From NCBI GenBank assembly GCA_018698135.1, contig JABINZ010000072.1, forward strand, positions 1 to 33,303: DNA of 33,303 nt, in the 5' to 3' direction. The position numbers and the translations under genes are program-made. The notes under the pieces were generated by a model. It was not told where the DNA came from and did not search any database. It saw nothing but the letters and a program-made list of their open reading frames with translations. The stretch comes from Bacteroidota bacterium. GTDB lineage: Bacteria > Bacteroidota > Bacteroidia > CAILMK01 > JAAYUY01. Shown piece by piece: positions 23,043 through 30,615 of the stretch (position 1 is the stretch's first letter; every line of letters starts with the position of its first letter).

Positions 23043-23195
23043 TCAGGAGAAATATATTAAAAAATAAGTGATCGGGTACTTCAAACAAACACCATTTATT
23101 TCACCTGAAACATCTTTTAGTGCCAATAAAAAATAAATTGTAACCTTTTCAATTCTTTGATCGTCCTACTGATGAAACAACAAAAAAATAAACTA

Positions 23196-23771
23196 ATGAA
23201 AAAATTAACATTACTTTTAATCCTCCTTATCGGATTCAGTTTCAGCAATCAAAGTTTTGCTGACGGTAGCTTGAAAAAGACAAATAAAAAGCAAATGATT
23301 AACTCATTCAAAGTTATTGTTGAAGATATGTCTGTTCATTTTTCTTTTAATCTATTCAAGAAATCAAATTACAAAGTCGTTTTGTTCAAGGAAAACGGTG
23401 AGTATATGAAAACCATTGATGAAGGCAAGCATAAAGCTGATTTTTATTCGTATCAAATCGACAAAAGCAATCTGCCTGTTGGTGAATATATTTTTTTGAT
23501 AGAATCTGATGAAACAGTAGTTACCGAGTTCTTTGAAATCAAAAACCAAGTAGCACAACTGACTTATGAGTTTAATGAGGATAATCAGATTTTAAAACTA
23601 AATTCAAATTGGATTGAAAGCGACTTTATAGTTCACATCTACAAAGAAGACGGGAGCTTTTATCAAAAGGCAAACACAACTAATATAAATACATCGGAAT
23701 GGGAGAGAGGAGATTATTTTATACTCATTGAAAGTGGAGATAAACTCTATTCCGAATACATACAGCTTTAA
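23196..23771 (+). CDS. Small secreted protein with two tandem beta-sandwich-like repeats
   Basis: ATG at 23196 is chosen because it gives a clean signal peptide (MKKLTLLLILLIGFSFSNQS, residues 1-20). The longer frame begins with TTG at 23157 and adds a charged leader. The mature part of the 191-residue protein is an internal duplication. Residues about 37-115 contain VLFKENGEY and LPVGEYIFLIESDET; residues about 118-191 contain VHIYKEDGSFY and WERGDYFILIESGDK. Each half resembles the fold of T9SS sorting domains or DUF3244-like proteins, but neither has the YPNP start nor a basic tail. Function is unknown. The 70-bp repeat element lies upstream and a strong terminator follows. Confidence 0.75.
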   Translation: MKKLTLLLILLIGFSFSNQSFADGSLKKTNKKQMINSFKVIVEDMSVHFSFNLFKKSNYKVVLFKENGEYMKTIDEGKHKADFYSYQIDKSNLPVGEYIFLIESDETVVTEFFEIKNQVAQLTYEFNEDNQILKLNSNWIESDFIVHIYKEDGSFYQKANTTNINTSEWERGDYFILIESGDKLYSEYIQL

Positions 23772-23803
23772 TAATATGGCTCAAAATTTAAGGTTGTTTC
23801 AAT

Positions 23804-23862
23804 AGCTGGAAGGTCCAGCTGAGGTGAAGGCAGGTAATGAAAATTGCCTGCCTTATTTTTTT
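23804..23862 (+). terminator. Two hairpins, the second an intrinsic terminator
   Basis: The first hairpin is AGCTGG/CCAGCT with loop AAGGT (23804-23820). The second pairs 23827-23837 with 23844-23854 (11 positions, one G-T) around TGAAAA and is followed by ATTTTTTT (23855-23862). It ends the small secreted-protein transcript. Confidence 0.88.
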
Positions 23863-23893
23863 ATTCTAAATCAAAAAACTTTGATTCGATTTA

Positions 23894-24451
23894 TTACTTT
23901 CTGAAAAAGAGCAGGAATATTATTGGTAAAATCAATCCCACTGTAGCTAATATTGCTCCACGCCATTTGAGTCCATTTTTGCCTTTAAGAATAAACAATC
24001 CCGAAATAGCCAGAAAAATCAAGGCTACTGCAAAAACATCAGAAAACAATGTCCACCATAATTTAGGATCGTAATGAAGGAAATTCATCTGATTGAAAAA
24101 GGGCCGTTTGGTTGTACGTTCAATAGTTAAAAAGCCATCGTCCAAATTCACAATAACAACTCCTCCCTTGATAAAAATCTTCATTAAATCAACTCGTGGG
24201 AAATAGTGATTTTTATAACTTAAATTTCCATCAAATTGAGTTAATAATTCTAAAATATACTCTTTCGAAACATCCGATTTTTCAATTGGTTCAATAACAT
24301 GATCTTCCAGTTTGATAATATAATTCGGATTCCAATCTTCTAAATGATTAATGGCTATTCCTGAAATAGAATATATGAGGATCATCCCTACAAAGAAGTA
24401 ACCCAAATCACGATGTGTTACTCGATTCCATTTTCTCCACTTGAACTTCAT
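23894..24451 (-). CDS. PepSY-associated transmembrane protein
   Basis: I place the start at ATG 24451. The open frame extends to 24496, but those codons lie inside the hairpin and T-run that terminates the upstream gene and encode a string of Phe. The 185-residue protein has three membrane helices (about 17-35, 135-155 and 165-183). The loop between helices one and two carries PepSY-like segments (DVSKEYILELLTQFD and VVIVNLDDGFLTIERTTKRP). THRDLGYFFVGMILIYSISGIAINH (12-36) with H13 and H36, and NFLHYDPKLWW with H126, are typical of this family. Relatives are linked to siderophore or heme iron reduction at the inner membrane, but the electron partner is not visible here. It follows the OB-fold lipoprotein gene on the same strand. 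Confidence 0.82.
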   Translation of the reverse strand: MKFKWRKWNRVTHRDLGYFFVGMILIYSISGIAINHLEDWNPNYIIKLEDHVIEPIEKSDVSKEYILELLTQFDGNLSYKNHYFPRVDLMKIFIKGGVVIVNLDDGFLTIERTTKRPFFNQMNFLHYDPKLWWTLFSDVFAVALIFLAISGLFILKGKNGLKWRGAILATVGLILPIIFLLFFRK

Positions 24452-24463
24452 AAGCTGTATAAT

Positions 24464-24493
24464 AAAAAAAAAGGCCAGTAAACTGACCTTTTT
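24464..24493 (-). terminator. Intrinsic terminator of the OB-fold lipoprotein gene
   Basis: On the minus strand, AAGGTCAG (24490-24483) pairs with CTGGCCTT (24478-24471), with one G-T, around TTTA and is followed by nine Ts (24472-24464). It lies 18 bp after the lipoprotein stop and decides against the upstream start of the next gene. Confidence 0.85.
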
Positions 24494-24510
24494 CAATTTG
24501 TTCTAATAAA

Positions 24511-25179
24511 CTATTTTACTTCTTCGAATGCTGTTACCTCGATGAAATACATTCTTAATTTTCCATCAGGACTTTCTGTAATTTGTTGTCTTAATTTAGC
24601 ATATGGATCGCCTTTTTCATCAGCACATGCATGACTTTCTTCCTCTGTTGATTCTATTACTTCAGCTTCATCCAAATCAGCTTCGATTGTAACGTCAGCA
24701 TCAATTTCAATATCAGCAACTTCAACTGCTTCTTCAATATTTACTTCAACACTTTCTCCATCAGTCACTTCCACGTCTAATTCTGCTTCTGCTTCAGCAA
24801 GTGCATCAGCTTCTTCTTTTTCTTTTGCATCTGCTGCTTCCCATTCTAAAATAGTTTCAGCGGTATATACTTCTTCAACTATTTTACCGGTAACTTTAAC
24901 CACTAAGCCTTCAAGTTCCATTGGAAACTCGCTAACACCTTCGCCTGTAAATACAACAATTTTTTTCTCATCATCGTTGCCAATTAAGTGCATCTTTTTC
25001 CCACCGTGCTTGCAAATATGAACCACAGTACCAGTAATGCTAACATCCTGATCAACATAATTACCTGCTTCTTCTGTGAAGCTATTAATATCCAGATCAG
25101 TTACTTTACCTTCTTCATTTTTATTTCCACATGAAAATAGAAATGCGGAAGCAAGCAATACAAATAATAGATTTCTCAT
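24511..25179 (-). CDS. OB-fold lipoprotein with acidic low-complexity segment
   Basis: The 222-residue protein has a lipoprotein signal with lipobox LFSC, so C17 is the lipidation site. Residues about 28-113 look like a small OB-fold: EAGNYVDQDVSITGTVVHIC, then GKKMHLIGNDDEKKIVVFTG and LEGLVVKVTGKIVEEVY. The segment HICKHGGKKMHL contains a C/H cluster that could bind metal. Residues about 114-185 are an Ala/Glu/Asp/Val-rich acidic tract, followed by ESHACADEKGDPYAKLRQQI and a short C-terminal strand. The biochemical role is unknown. Its neighbour is a PepSY membrane protein, although a terminator separates them, so a shared role is only a guess. Confidence 0.78.
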   Translation of the reverse strand: MRNLLFVLLASAFLFSCGNKNEEGKVTDLDINSFTEEAGNYVDQDVSITGTVVHICKHGGKKMHLIGNDDEKKIVVFTGEGVSEFPMELEGLVVKVTGKIVEEVYTAETILEWEAADAKEKEEADALAEAEAELDVEVTDGESVEVNIEEAVEVADIEIDADVTIEADLDEAEVIESTEEESHACADEKGDPYAKLRQQITESPDGKLRMYFIEVTAFEEVK

Positions 25180-25213
25180 AACAATTTAATTTTAGTATTT
25201 GATTTTAATTGCG

Positions 25214-25221
25214 CAAAAATA
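25214..25221 (-). promoter_or_regulatory. -7-like box for the OB-fold lipoprotein gene
   Basis: On the minus strand this is TATTTTTG, 34 bp before the start at 25179. No TTG lies 17-23 bp upstream. Confidence 0.38.
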
Positions 25222-25392
25222 GCAAATCCAGCTAAATATCCTATATAAATTATTAAGAAACAAAATGTTGCATGACGCATAAACAAAGACTTTTGAAGAT
25301 AAATTATACGTGCTTTAATAGATATTAAGCTATTTATGATGTTTAATGAAATATTAGAAGGATTTATATAAATTTTTAATTCGAAAAATTAT

Positions 25393-25400
25393 TAGGTTTG
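25393..25400 (+). promoter_or_regulatory. -7-like box for the SDR gene
   Basis: TAGGTTTG fits TAnnTTTG and ends 15 bp before ATG 25416. Because it contains the alternative TTG codon at 25398, it argues for the ATG as the start. Confidence 0.42.
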
Positions 25401-25415
25401 AAAAAAATACAAACG

Positions 25416-26195
25416 ATGTTTAAGAACAAAATAGCTTTTATTACAGGAGCGAGTAGTGGTTTTGGAGAAGCTTGTGCTCGACTTTTTGCAGAACATGGAG
25501 CCAAGCTTATATTATGCGCCCGTAGGAATGATCGATTAGAAAAATTGGCAAAAGAGCTTTATTCCGACTTTAAAACCGAAACGCATATTGTTAAATTGGA
25601 TGTTAGAGTACGTGCCGATGTTAAAAGCTGTATTGATAGTTTACCTGCAGAATGGAAGACAATTGATGTATTGATTAATAGCGCTGGTTTAGCTTCAGGA
25701 TTGGGTAAAGTACATGAAGGAGACATCGATGATTGGGAAGCGATGATAGACACTAATGTTAAGGGCTTACTGTACTTAACCCGAAGTGTGGTTCCCTTGA
25801 TGATTAATAATGGAGGAAATGGACATGTAATCAATATTGGATCCATTGCCGGAATTGCCGCATATCCAAATGGAGGTGTTTATTGTGGCAGCAAAGCAGC
25901 TGTTCGTCTTATTAGTGATGGTTTAAGGATTGATTTGGTCGATACTAACATTCGGGTTACAAACATTCAACCTGGTTTGGCAGAAACTGAATTTAGTATG
26001 GTACGCTTTCATGGTGATGAGGAAAAAGCAGCACAGGTATATAAAGGGATTGAAGCACTTACAGGATTGGATATTGCTGAGATTGCATTATTCTCGGCCA
26101 ACAGACCAACTCATGTTCAAATCTGCGAAATAACTGTTACACCTACTTTTCAGGCATCTGCACAAGTTGTTTTTAAGAAGGAGGATGGCAAATAA
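25416..26195 (+). CDS. Short-chain dehydrogenase/reductase (YdfG-like)
   Basis: This NAD(P)-dependent oxidoreductase has 259 residues from ATG 25416. The Rossmann motif TGASSGFG is at 10-17, the CARRN-type segment near 34-38 suggests NADP preference, NSAG lies at 88-91, S143 is the catalytic serine and the YxxxK pair is Y156/K160. The C-terminal part, with QPGLAETEFSMVRFHGD and then RPTHVQICEITVTPTFQAS, is the pattern of the YdfG/serine-3-dehydrogenase-like group. That group reduces 3-hydroxy acids and malonic semialdehyde; the substrate here is not proven. Its last 23 bp overlap the 3' end of the convergent mnmA gene. Confidence 0.92.
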   Translation: MFKNKIAFITGASSGFGEACARLFAEHGAKLILCARRNDRLEKLAKELYSDFKTETHIVKLDVRVRADVKSCIDSLPAEWKTIDVLINSAGLASGLGKVHEGDIDDWEAMIDTNVKGLLYLTRSVVPLMINNGGNGHVINIGSIAGIAAYPNGGVYCGSKAAVRLISDGLRIDLVDTNIRVTNIQPGLAETEFSMVRFHGDEEKAAQVYKGIEALTGLDIAEIALFSANRPTHVQICEITVTPTFQASAQVVFKKEDGK

Positions 26196-27243
26196 CACCA
26201 CTACCTAAGCATATTTTTTCATCCTGATCATATAAAACAGCAAACTGACCAGGTGCTATTCCATTAATCTTAACATCAGATTTGATATAGAGTGCACCAC
26301 TATCTTGAATTAAACGTCCCGAAGTAAATTCAGGACTATGTCTTATTTTGTATTTTATATCATGAATATTGAATGGAGATACATCAGGATTGATATAAGC
26401 AAAATCTTTTAGGAAAACTTCATCTCCATATTGAGCTTCAGGATCATAGCCATGTGATACATAAACAAGGTTCTCTTCTGGATTTTTATCAATGACAAAC
26501 CAAGGTCCCTGGCTTAATCCAAGTCCTTGACGTTGACCAATTGTATGATACCAGAAACCTTTGTGTTTACCTAATACTTTTCCGGTTTCCAGTTCTATTA
26601 TTGAACCTTCTTTTTCGCCCAGAAAACGCTTTAAAAAGTCGCGATAGTTGATTTTACCCAAGAAACAAATACCCTGACTATCAGGTCTGTTAGCACTTGG
26701 CAGCTTAGCATGAGAGGCTATCTCCCTCACCTTTGATTTTACTAAATCACCCAAAGGAAACATGAGCTTATTTAGCTGATAATTTGTTATTTGTCCTAAA
26801 AAATAGGTCTGATCTTTTACTTTATCACGTGCAGTTGATAGGTAAATTCCAGAACTAAGTTGGGTTGTAGAGGCATAATGGCCAGTAGATATTTTATTAA
26901 AATTCTTCCCATATTTATCATCAAACACACCAAACTTAATCAACTTATTACACATCATGTCAGGATTAGGAGTTAATCCTTTCTTAACAGAGTCCAAGTG
27001 ATAGGTGATTACCTTTTCCCAATATTCCTGATGAAGAGTCACAACTTCCATTTTGAGTCCATACTGACGTGCAATTTGCATAACGATCTCAATATCTTCC
27101 TTATAGGAGCAGTCCCAGAAACCTTCCTCATCTTCCATGGTAATAATAATATAGAAAAGGGTAGGTGTATAACCCTCTTCTTTTAATAGGTGTACCATGG
27201 CCGAACTATCTACTCCTCCTGAAACCAATGCTGCAATATCCAT
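26173..27243 (-). CDS. mnmA: tRNA-specific 2-thiouridylase MnmA
   Basis: This cytoplasmic enzyme thiolates uridine 34 in the anticodon of Lys, Glu and Gln tRNAs. The 356-residue protein has the PP-loop SGGVDSS at 8-14, which activates the base with ATP. The catalytic cysteine pair is C98 in NPDMMCN and C193 in DSQGICFLG. The middle domain has GFWYHTIGQRQGLG, and the C-terminal beta-barrel contains KIRHSPE and PGQFAVLYD. The sequence is of the Bacteroidota type. It stands alone on its strand and overlaps the SDR gene by 23 bp at the 3' end, so its last seven codons are read on the other strand as SDR sequence. Confidence 0.96.
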   Translation of the reverse strand: MDIAALVSGGVDSSAMVHLLKEEGYTPTLFYIIITMEDEEGFWDCSYKEDIEIVMQIARQYGLKMEVVTLHQEYWEKVITYHLDSVKKGLTPNPDMMCNKLIKFGVFDDKYGKNFNKISTGHYASTTQLSSGIYLSTARDKVKDQTYFLGQITNYQLNKLMFPLGDLVKSKVREIASHAKLPSANRPDSQGICFLGKINYRDFLKRFLGEKEGSIIELETGKVLGKHKGFWYHTIGQRQGLGLSQGPWFVIDKNPEENLVYVSHGYDPEAQYGDEVFLKDFAYINPDVSPFNIHDIKYKIRHSPEFTSGRLIQDSGALYIKSDVKINGIAPGQFAVLYDQDEKICLGSGVICHPPS

Positions 27244-27288
27244 AAAACTTAATTCTATTCTAGTGGTGCGAAATTAAGGAAATATTGA

Positions 27289-27513
27289 GTAAGGTTTTAT
27301 TGTGATTATTATTGCGTGTCTATGCAGCCAGCAAAACTAGTTATTTCCATATTGGATATAAATGCTAAACTAATTGAAAGTCATAGTATTAAATCAAATA
27401 GTACAAACACTTCAATCGAAATTGCTTTAGACCAAAGACTTTCTCCAGGTATTTATTTTGTTAAATTGAATAATGGGAGTGTGCAAATAATTGAAAAAAT
27501 CATCAACAACTAA
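27289..27513 (+). pseudogene. Truncated orphan T9SS type A sorting domain
   Basis: A frame open from 27289 (after TGA at 27286) encodes QPAKLVISILDINAKLIESH, then SIEIALDQRLSPGIYFVKLNNG and a closing basic IIEKIINN. This is the second half of a T9SS C-terminal sorting domain; the YPNP start and any cargo domain are missing. No signal peptide is present, so the fragment could not reach the T9SS by itself. Possible starts are GTG 27316 and ATG 27322. It is probably what is left of a deleted secreted-protein gene. It ends 18 bp before the convergent histidine kinase gene. Confidence 0.6.
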
Positions 27514-27531
27514 AAATACAATTAGAATTGA

Positions 27532-28767
27532 CTATCTAGTAATAAGCTCATCAATTAAGCTAAGCAGTGCTTTTCTAGCGATTGGTTTTGAAAGATAACC
27601 ATCGCAACCTGGTTCTCGGCTTTTCTCTCTTTCGCCAGGCATGGCAAATGCTGTTTGCGCTATAATGGGTATGTTGGGATTGATTTCTTTGATTACTTGT
27701 GTGGCATCATATCCGTTCATTACAGGCAAGTGTATATCCATAAGTATCAGATCAAGGTCATTTGCTTTCTTAAACATTTCAATGGCCTGCATACCATTGT
27801 GTGCCCGGGTCAGTTTTACCCCGGTAATCTCTAATGAATACTTCAAATAGCGATAATTCGATTCTTCGTCCTCAACAACCATGATCTTTTTGTCTTGCCA
27901 GTTATAGGATGCAGAAGGCCCTTTCTTGGCTTCATTAACATCCACATAATCAGCAATTTCATATGGTATAGTTAAATAGAAAGTTGAGCCTTTACCTTGT
28001 GCTGATTCAACACTCATTTCACCTTCCAATAATTCCGCCAGACTTTTGCAAATTGCCAGTCCCAAACCAGCTCCACGTCTGCTTTGATAACCACCTGTCA
28101 TCACATGATTGAATCGATTAAATACACTATCCAAGTCCTCTGCAGAAATACCAACACCTGTATCTTTTACAAAGAATTGAATTTTGTTTACATCATTCAG
28201 TATCCGATAACCGAATTCAATAACTCCTTTTTCAGTAAATTTAATGGCATTGGAAATTAAATTGAAAAGGATTTGTTTCAACCGATAAGCATCGGTTTTA
28301 ATAACATTATTTTGTGAATTAGCTGGAGTAGTGAGTTTTAAATCCAGAATTTTGTCAGGATCGCGAACAACATTATCGTTGAAAGCAACCAACAATTCAT
28401 TTAAGGTCACATTAACCTGGCAATCAGATTTATTAATTTCGATTTGTTGCGATTCCAGCTTTGCTGTATCCATGATGTCGTCCAGAATAGTCAACAATGA
28501 TTTGCCATTATCTCTAATAATGCCAATATACTCATCCCGAATTTCCGTACTAATATCATCATCCGATAACAGTTCCGCAAAACCTAAAATAGCATTCATG
28601 GGTGTTCTGATTTCGTGCGACATGTTAGCCAGAAAAGCATCTTTCAGTTTATCCGACTCTTCAGCACGATTTTCAGCGCACTTTAACTTCTCATTTAATT
28701 TCGTTACTTCTTCGCGAAGCAATTCTAAATTCTGATCTTTATTACTATGGATATGGTTTTCCGACAT
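27532..28767 (-). CDS. Soluble hybrid histidine kinase with C-terminal receiver
   Basis: From ATG 28767 the protein has 411 residues; an upstream TTG at 28791 would add eight. It has no membrane helix or recognisable sensor domain, only a short coiled coil (about 12-42). The HisKA box FLANMSHEIRTPMNAILGF has the phospho-accepting H51. The ATPase domain has LFNLISNAIKF (N169, N173), DTGVGI (from D202) and RRGAGLGLAICKSL. The receiver domain (about 295-411) has an acidic pair near D300, phospho-acceptor D344 in LILMDIHLPVMNGYD, T372 and K394. It should autophosphorylate and pass the phosphate to its own receiver. The output partner is not nearby. It probably relies on a separate sensor or on internal signals. 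Confidence 0.93.
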   Translation of the reverse strand: MSENHIHSNKDQNLELLREEVTKLNEKLKCAENRAEESDKLKDAFLANMSHEIRTPMNAILGFAELLSDDDISTEIRDEYIGIIRDNGKSLLTILDDIMDTAKLESQQIEINKSDCQVNVTLNELLVAFNDNVVRDPDKILDLKLTTPANSQNNVIKTDAYRLKQILFNLISNAIKFTEKGVIEFGYRILNDVNKIQFFVKDTGVGISAEDLDSVFNRFNHVMTGGYQSRRGAGLGLAICKSLAELLEGEMSVESAQGKGSTFYLTIPYEIADYVDVNEAKKGPSASYNWQDKKIMVVEDEESNYRYLKYSLEITGVKLTRAHNGMQAIEMFKKANDLDLILMDIHLPVMNGYDATQVIKEINPNIPIIAQTAFAMPGEREKSREPGCDGYLSKPIARKALLSLIDELITR

Positions 28768-28843
28768 AAATTGAATTGATAAGTCTTTCAATTAACAGCA
28801 ATATTAAGTAAATATTTTTTTCACATTTATTTAAATTACCCCA

Positions 28844-28874
28844 TTGATGTTGATAAGCTATTCTCTTATTTTTG
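28844..28874 (+). promoter_or_regulatory. Promoter of the HD phosphohydrolase gene
   Basis: TTG (28844-28846), a 20-bp spacer and TATTTTTG (28867-28874) match the Bacteroidota consensus. The site lies just upstream of ATG 28892 and shows that the TTG at 28844 is a promoter box rather than a start codon. Confidence 0.62.
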
Positions 28875-28891
28875 CAAAAGAATATAATTCC

Positions 28892-29455
28892 ATGGCATCT
28901 TATAAAAATAATGTAAAAGCAATTATTGAGAAATATTTCAAACCCAATACATTGGCCTTTGAATTTTATTCTATTCATTGCGAAAAGGTTACTACCAAAG
29001 CCTTTGAAATTGCGGATTTCAACAAGAATTTGTCGATTCATTCAGAAACACTATATCAATCGGCTATGCTACATGATATTGGAATTTGCATGGTGAATGC
29101 TCCTGATATAGGCTGCAATGGCAATTTACCATATTTAGCACATGGTTATAAAGGTCGTGAAATACTCGAAAATGAGGGCTTGAATAATATTGCCGCTGTA
29201 TGCGAACGACATGTAGGAGTGGGGATCAGTAAAAAAGAAATTATTGAATTGAATTTGGAATTACCTCATCGAGACATGATTCCTGTAACCGATATTGAAA
29301 AACTTGTGTGTTTAGCTGATAAGTTCTACTCAAAATCTTCAAACTCCTTGAAGGTTGAGAAATCGTATGAGGCAATTCGAATGAATTTAATGAAATATGG
29401 AAATGATCATTTAGAAAAATTTAATGATCTCTTAAAATACTTTAATATGTTTTAG
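28892..29455 (+). CDS. HD-domain phosphohydrolase
   Basis: The 187-residue protein (start at ATG 28892, set by the promoter) is a compact HD domain. Metal-binding residues are H29 (in FYSIHCEKV), H61-D62 (AMLHDIGI), H84 (YLAHGYKG), H107 (CERHVGVG) and D143 (LVCLADKFY). The HDIG form is common in small bacterial phosphohydrolases of nucleotides or cyclic nucleotides. The substrate is unknown. It is a single gene, divergent from the histidine kinase. Its stop overlaps the stop of the convergent exported-protein gene by 4 bp (TTAG at 29452-29455). Confidence 0.9.
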   Translation: MASYKNNVKAIIEKYFKPNTLAFEFYSIHCEKVTTKAFEIADFNKNLSIHSETLYQSAMLHDIGICMVNAPDIGCNGNLPYLAHGYKGREILENEGLNNIAAVCERHVGVGISKKEIIELNLELPHRDMIPVTDIEKLVCLADKFYSKSSNSLKVEKSYEAIRMNLMKYGNDHLEKFNDLLKYFNMF

Positions 29456-30186
29456 TTCTTATTCTTCTTCTCCAATCGTTCTCGTTTTTTTCTTTCTTTC
29501 TTCGTTTCTTGAGCTAGCTTCTCCAATTCTTCAACTTGTTTTTTCAATTCTAAATCTTGTTTGATTATTGGAGCCTTTAGATCAACTTTTTTATCTGCAT
29601 CGTAAATATCAATTACAGATTTCATTAGAATTTCACCAGGATTTACTTTGATATCGCATTGTCGAACCACTGTTCGGAGTTTTTTTACAGTCTTATCAGG
29701 CATCTCTATTTCAAAAACCTCCTGATAAGCTATTGGTCCATCAAACACAAAGGGTGATTTGTAATAGTTTGCCAAATCAACGGTTGTGATAATCTTTTCT
29801 TTACCGAATATTTTGGTTTTTATTTTTAGGTAGGCATGAGTTAGTCGAAGCTCTAGTTTATTGGTTTTGGGATTGTAAGTGACATCTAATAAGCCTGATA
29901 CACGATCAGCATATTTAATTGGACCCGCCTTAACCTGAACGTCTGCTACGAACAAGGCTTTATTATTTTCTAATTTAATTCGTGCATTCTCGACCAACCA
30001 ACTGTATTTGCCCTTAATCATTAACACCTGATAATCGTCTTCATCGGCAATTGAGCCAACTGCCGCAAAAACCTTATTGATCATTTGATCAGATATCGAT
30101 ATGGTAAGATCGCTATTTTGTGATGAGCCTTTGAAAACTTGCATAAATAAGCTGATAAATAAGAGTATGTGAAGTTTATTTTTCAT
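29452..30186 (-). CDS. Exported protein with basic C-terminal coiled coil, function unknown
   Basis: The 244-residue protein has a signal peptide (1-22, up to SSQ). The body (about 25-200) is beta-rich. It begins LTISISDQMINKVFAAVGSI and runs through alternating strands such as ALFVADVQVKAGPIKYADRVSG and KLELRLTHAYLKIKTKIFG to IKVNPGEILM. The order reminds me of lipid-binding TULIP-type envelope proteins such as YceB (DUF1439), but I would not assign the family. The last 40 residues are a Lys/Glu-rich coiled coil ending RERLEKKNKN. It lies 6 bp downstream of the S4 gene, in an operon with it and the 800-residue exported protein. Confidence 0.65.
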   Translation of the reverse strand: MKNKLHILLFISLFMQVFKGSSQNSDLTISISDQMINKVFAAVGSIADEDDYQVLMIKGKYSWLVENARIKLENNKALFVADVQVKAGPIKYADRVSGLLDVTYNPKTNKLELRLTHAYLKIKTKIFGKEKIITTVDLANYYKSPFVFDGPIAYQEVFEIEMPDKTVKKLRTVVRQCDIKVNPGEILMKSVIDIYDADKKVDLKAPIIKQDLELKKQVEELEKLAQETKKERKKRERLEKKNKN

Positions 30187-30192
30187 TGATTA

Positions 30193-30573
30193 CTAATTAT
30201 CTAAAATATCGTCTATTTGTCTTCTTTCTTTCTTTGTAGGTCTTCCAAGTCCTTTTGCTCGATGAAAAGCCGACCGAAGTGCTATTTTTTGATTGATGAA
30301 TTCTTCTTCTGCTGTTTGATCTTCCATATAATTTGAAACCAATGCAGCAGCAACTCGTTTTGATAAAAATTCCTTAACCAGATAAACCCTATTCATTCCA
30401 TCTTTAAACAGCGTAATTACATCACCAATATTAAATTTGGCAGATGCTTTCGCTGATTTTCCGTTGATTTTTACTTTGCCACCTTCACAAGCCTCAGCAG
30501 CCAGTTTTCTGCTTTTATATATTCTAACTGACCAAAGCCATTTATCTAATCGAACCTTCTCTGGCGTAAGCAT
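30193..30573 (-). CDS. hslR: S4-domain RNA-binding protein, Hsp15 (HslR)-like
   Basis: The 126-residue protein starts with VRLDKWLWSVRIYKSRKLAAEAC (residues 7-29), the S4 domain opening with the RLDKWLW motif specific to the Hsp15 group. GGKVKINGKSAKASAKFNIGD follows. The C-terminal tail is basic (HRAKGLGRPTKKERRQ). E. coli Hsp15 binds stalled 50S subunits carrying nascent-chain tRNA and helps to free them; the same role is likely here. It is the middle gene of a three-gene operon: 42 bp after the 800-residue exported protein and 6 bp before the downstream exported protein. Confidence 0.92.
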   Translation of the reverse strand: MLTPEKVRLDKWLWSVRIYKSRKLAAEACEGGKVKINGKSAKASAKFNIGDVITLFKDGMNRVYLVKEFLSKRVAAALVSNYMEDQTAEEEFINQKIALRSAFHRAKGLGRPTKKERRQIDDILDN

Positions 30574-30615
30574 TTTCTAAATCAAAATTGGGAAAGTTTG
30601 GTAATCATACAATTG

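Noticed and set aside
25398-25415. TTG start for the SDR gene
   Set aside because: The codon is part of the TAGGTTTG -7-like box, and the Rossmann fold starts properly from ATG 25416.
28844-28891. Upstream extension of the HD phosphohydrolase from TTG 28844
   Set aside because: The TTG is the -33 box and the next codons include the -7 box of a consensus promoter. ATG 28892 is the better start.
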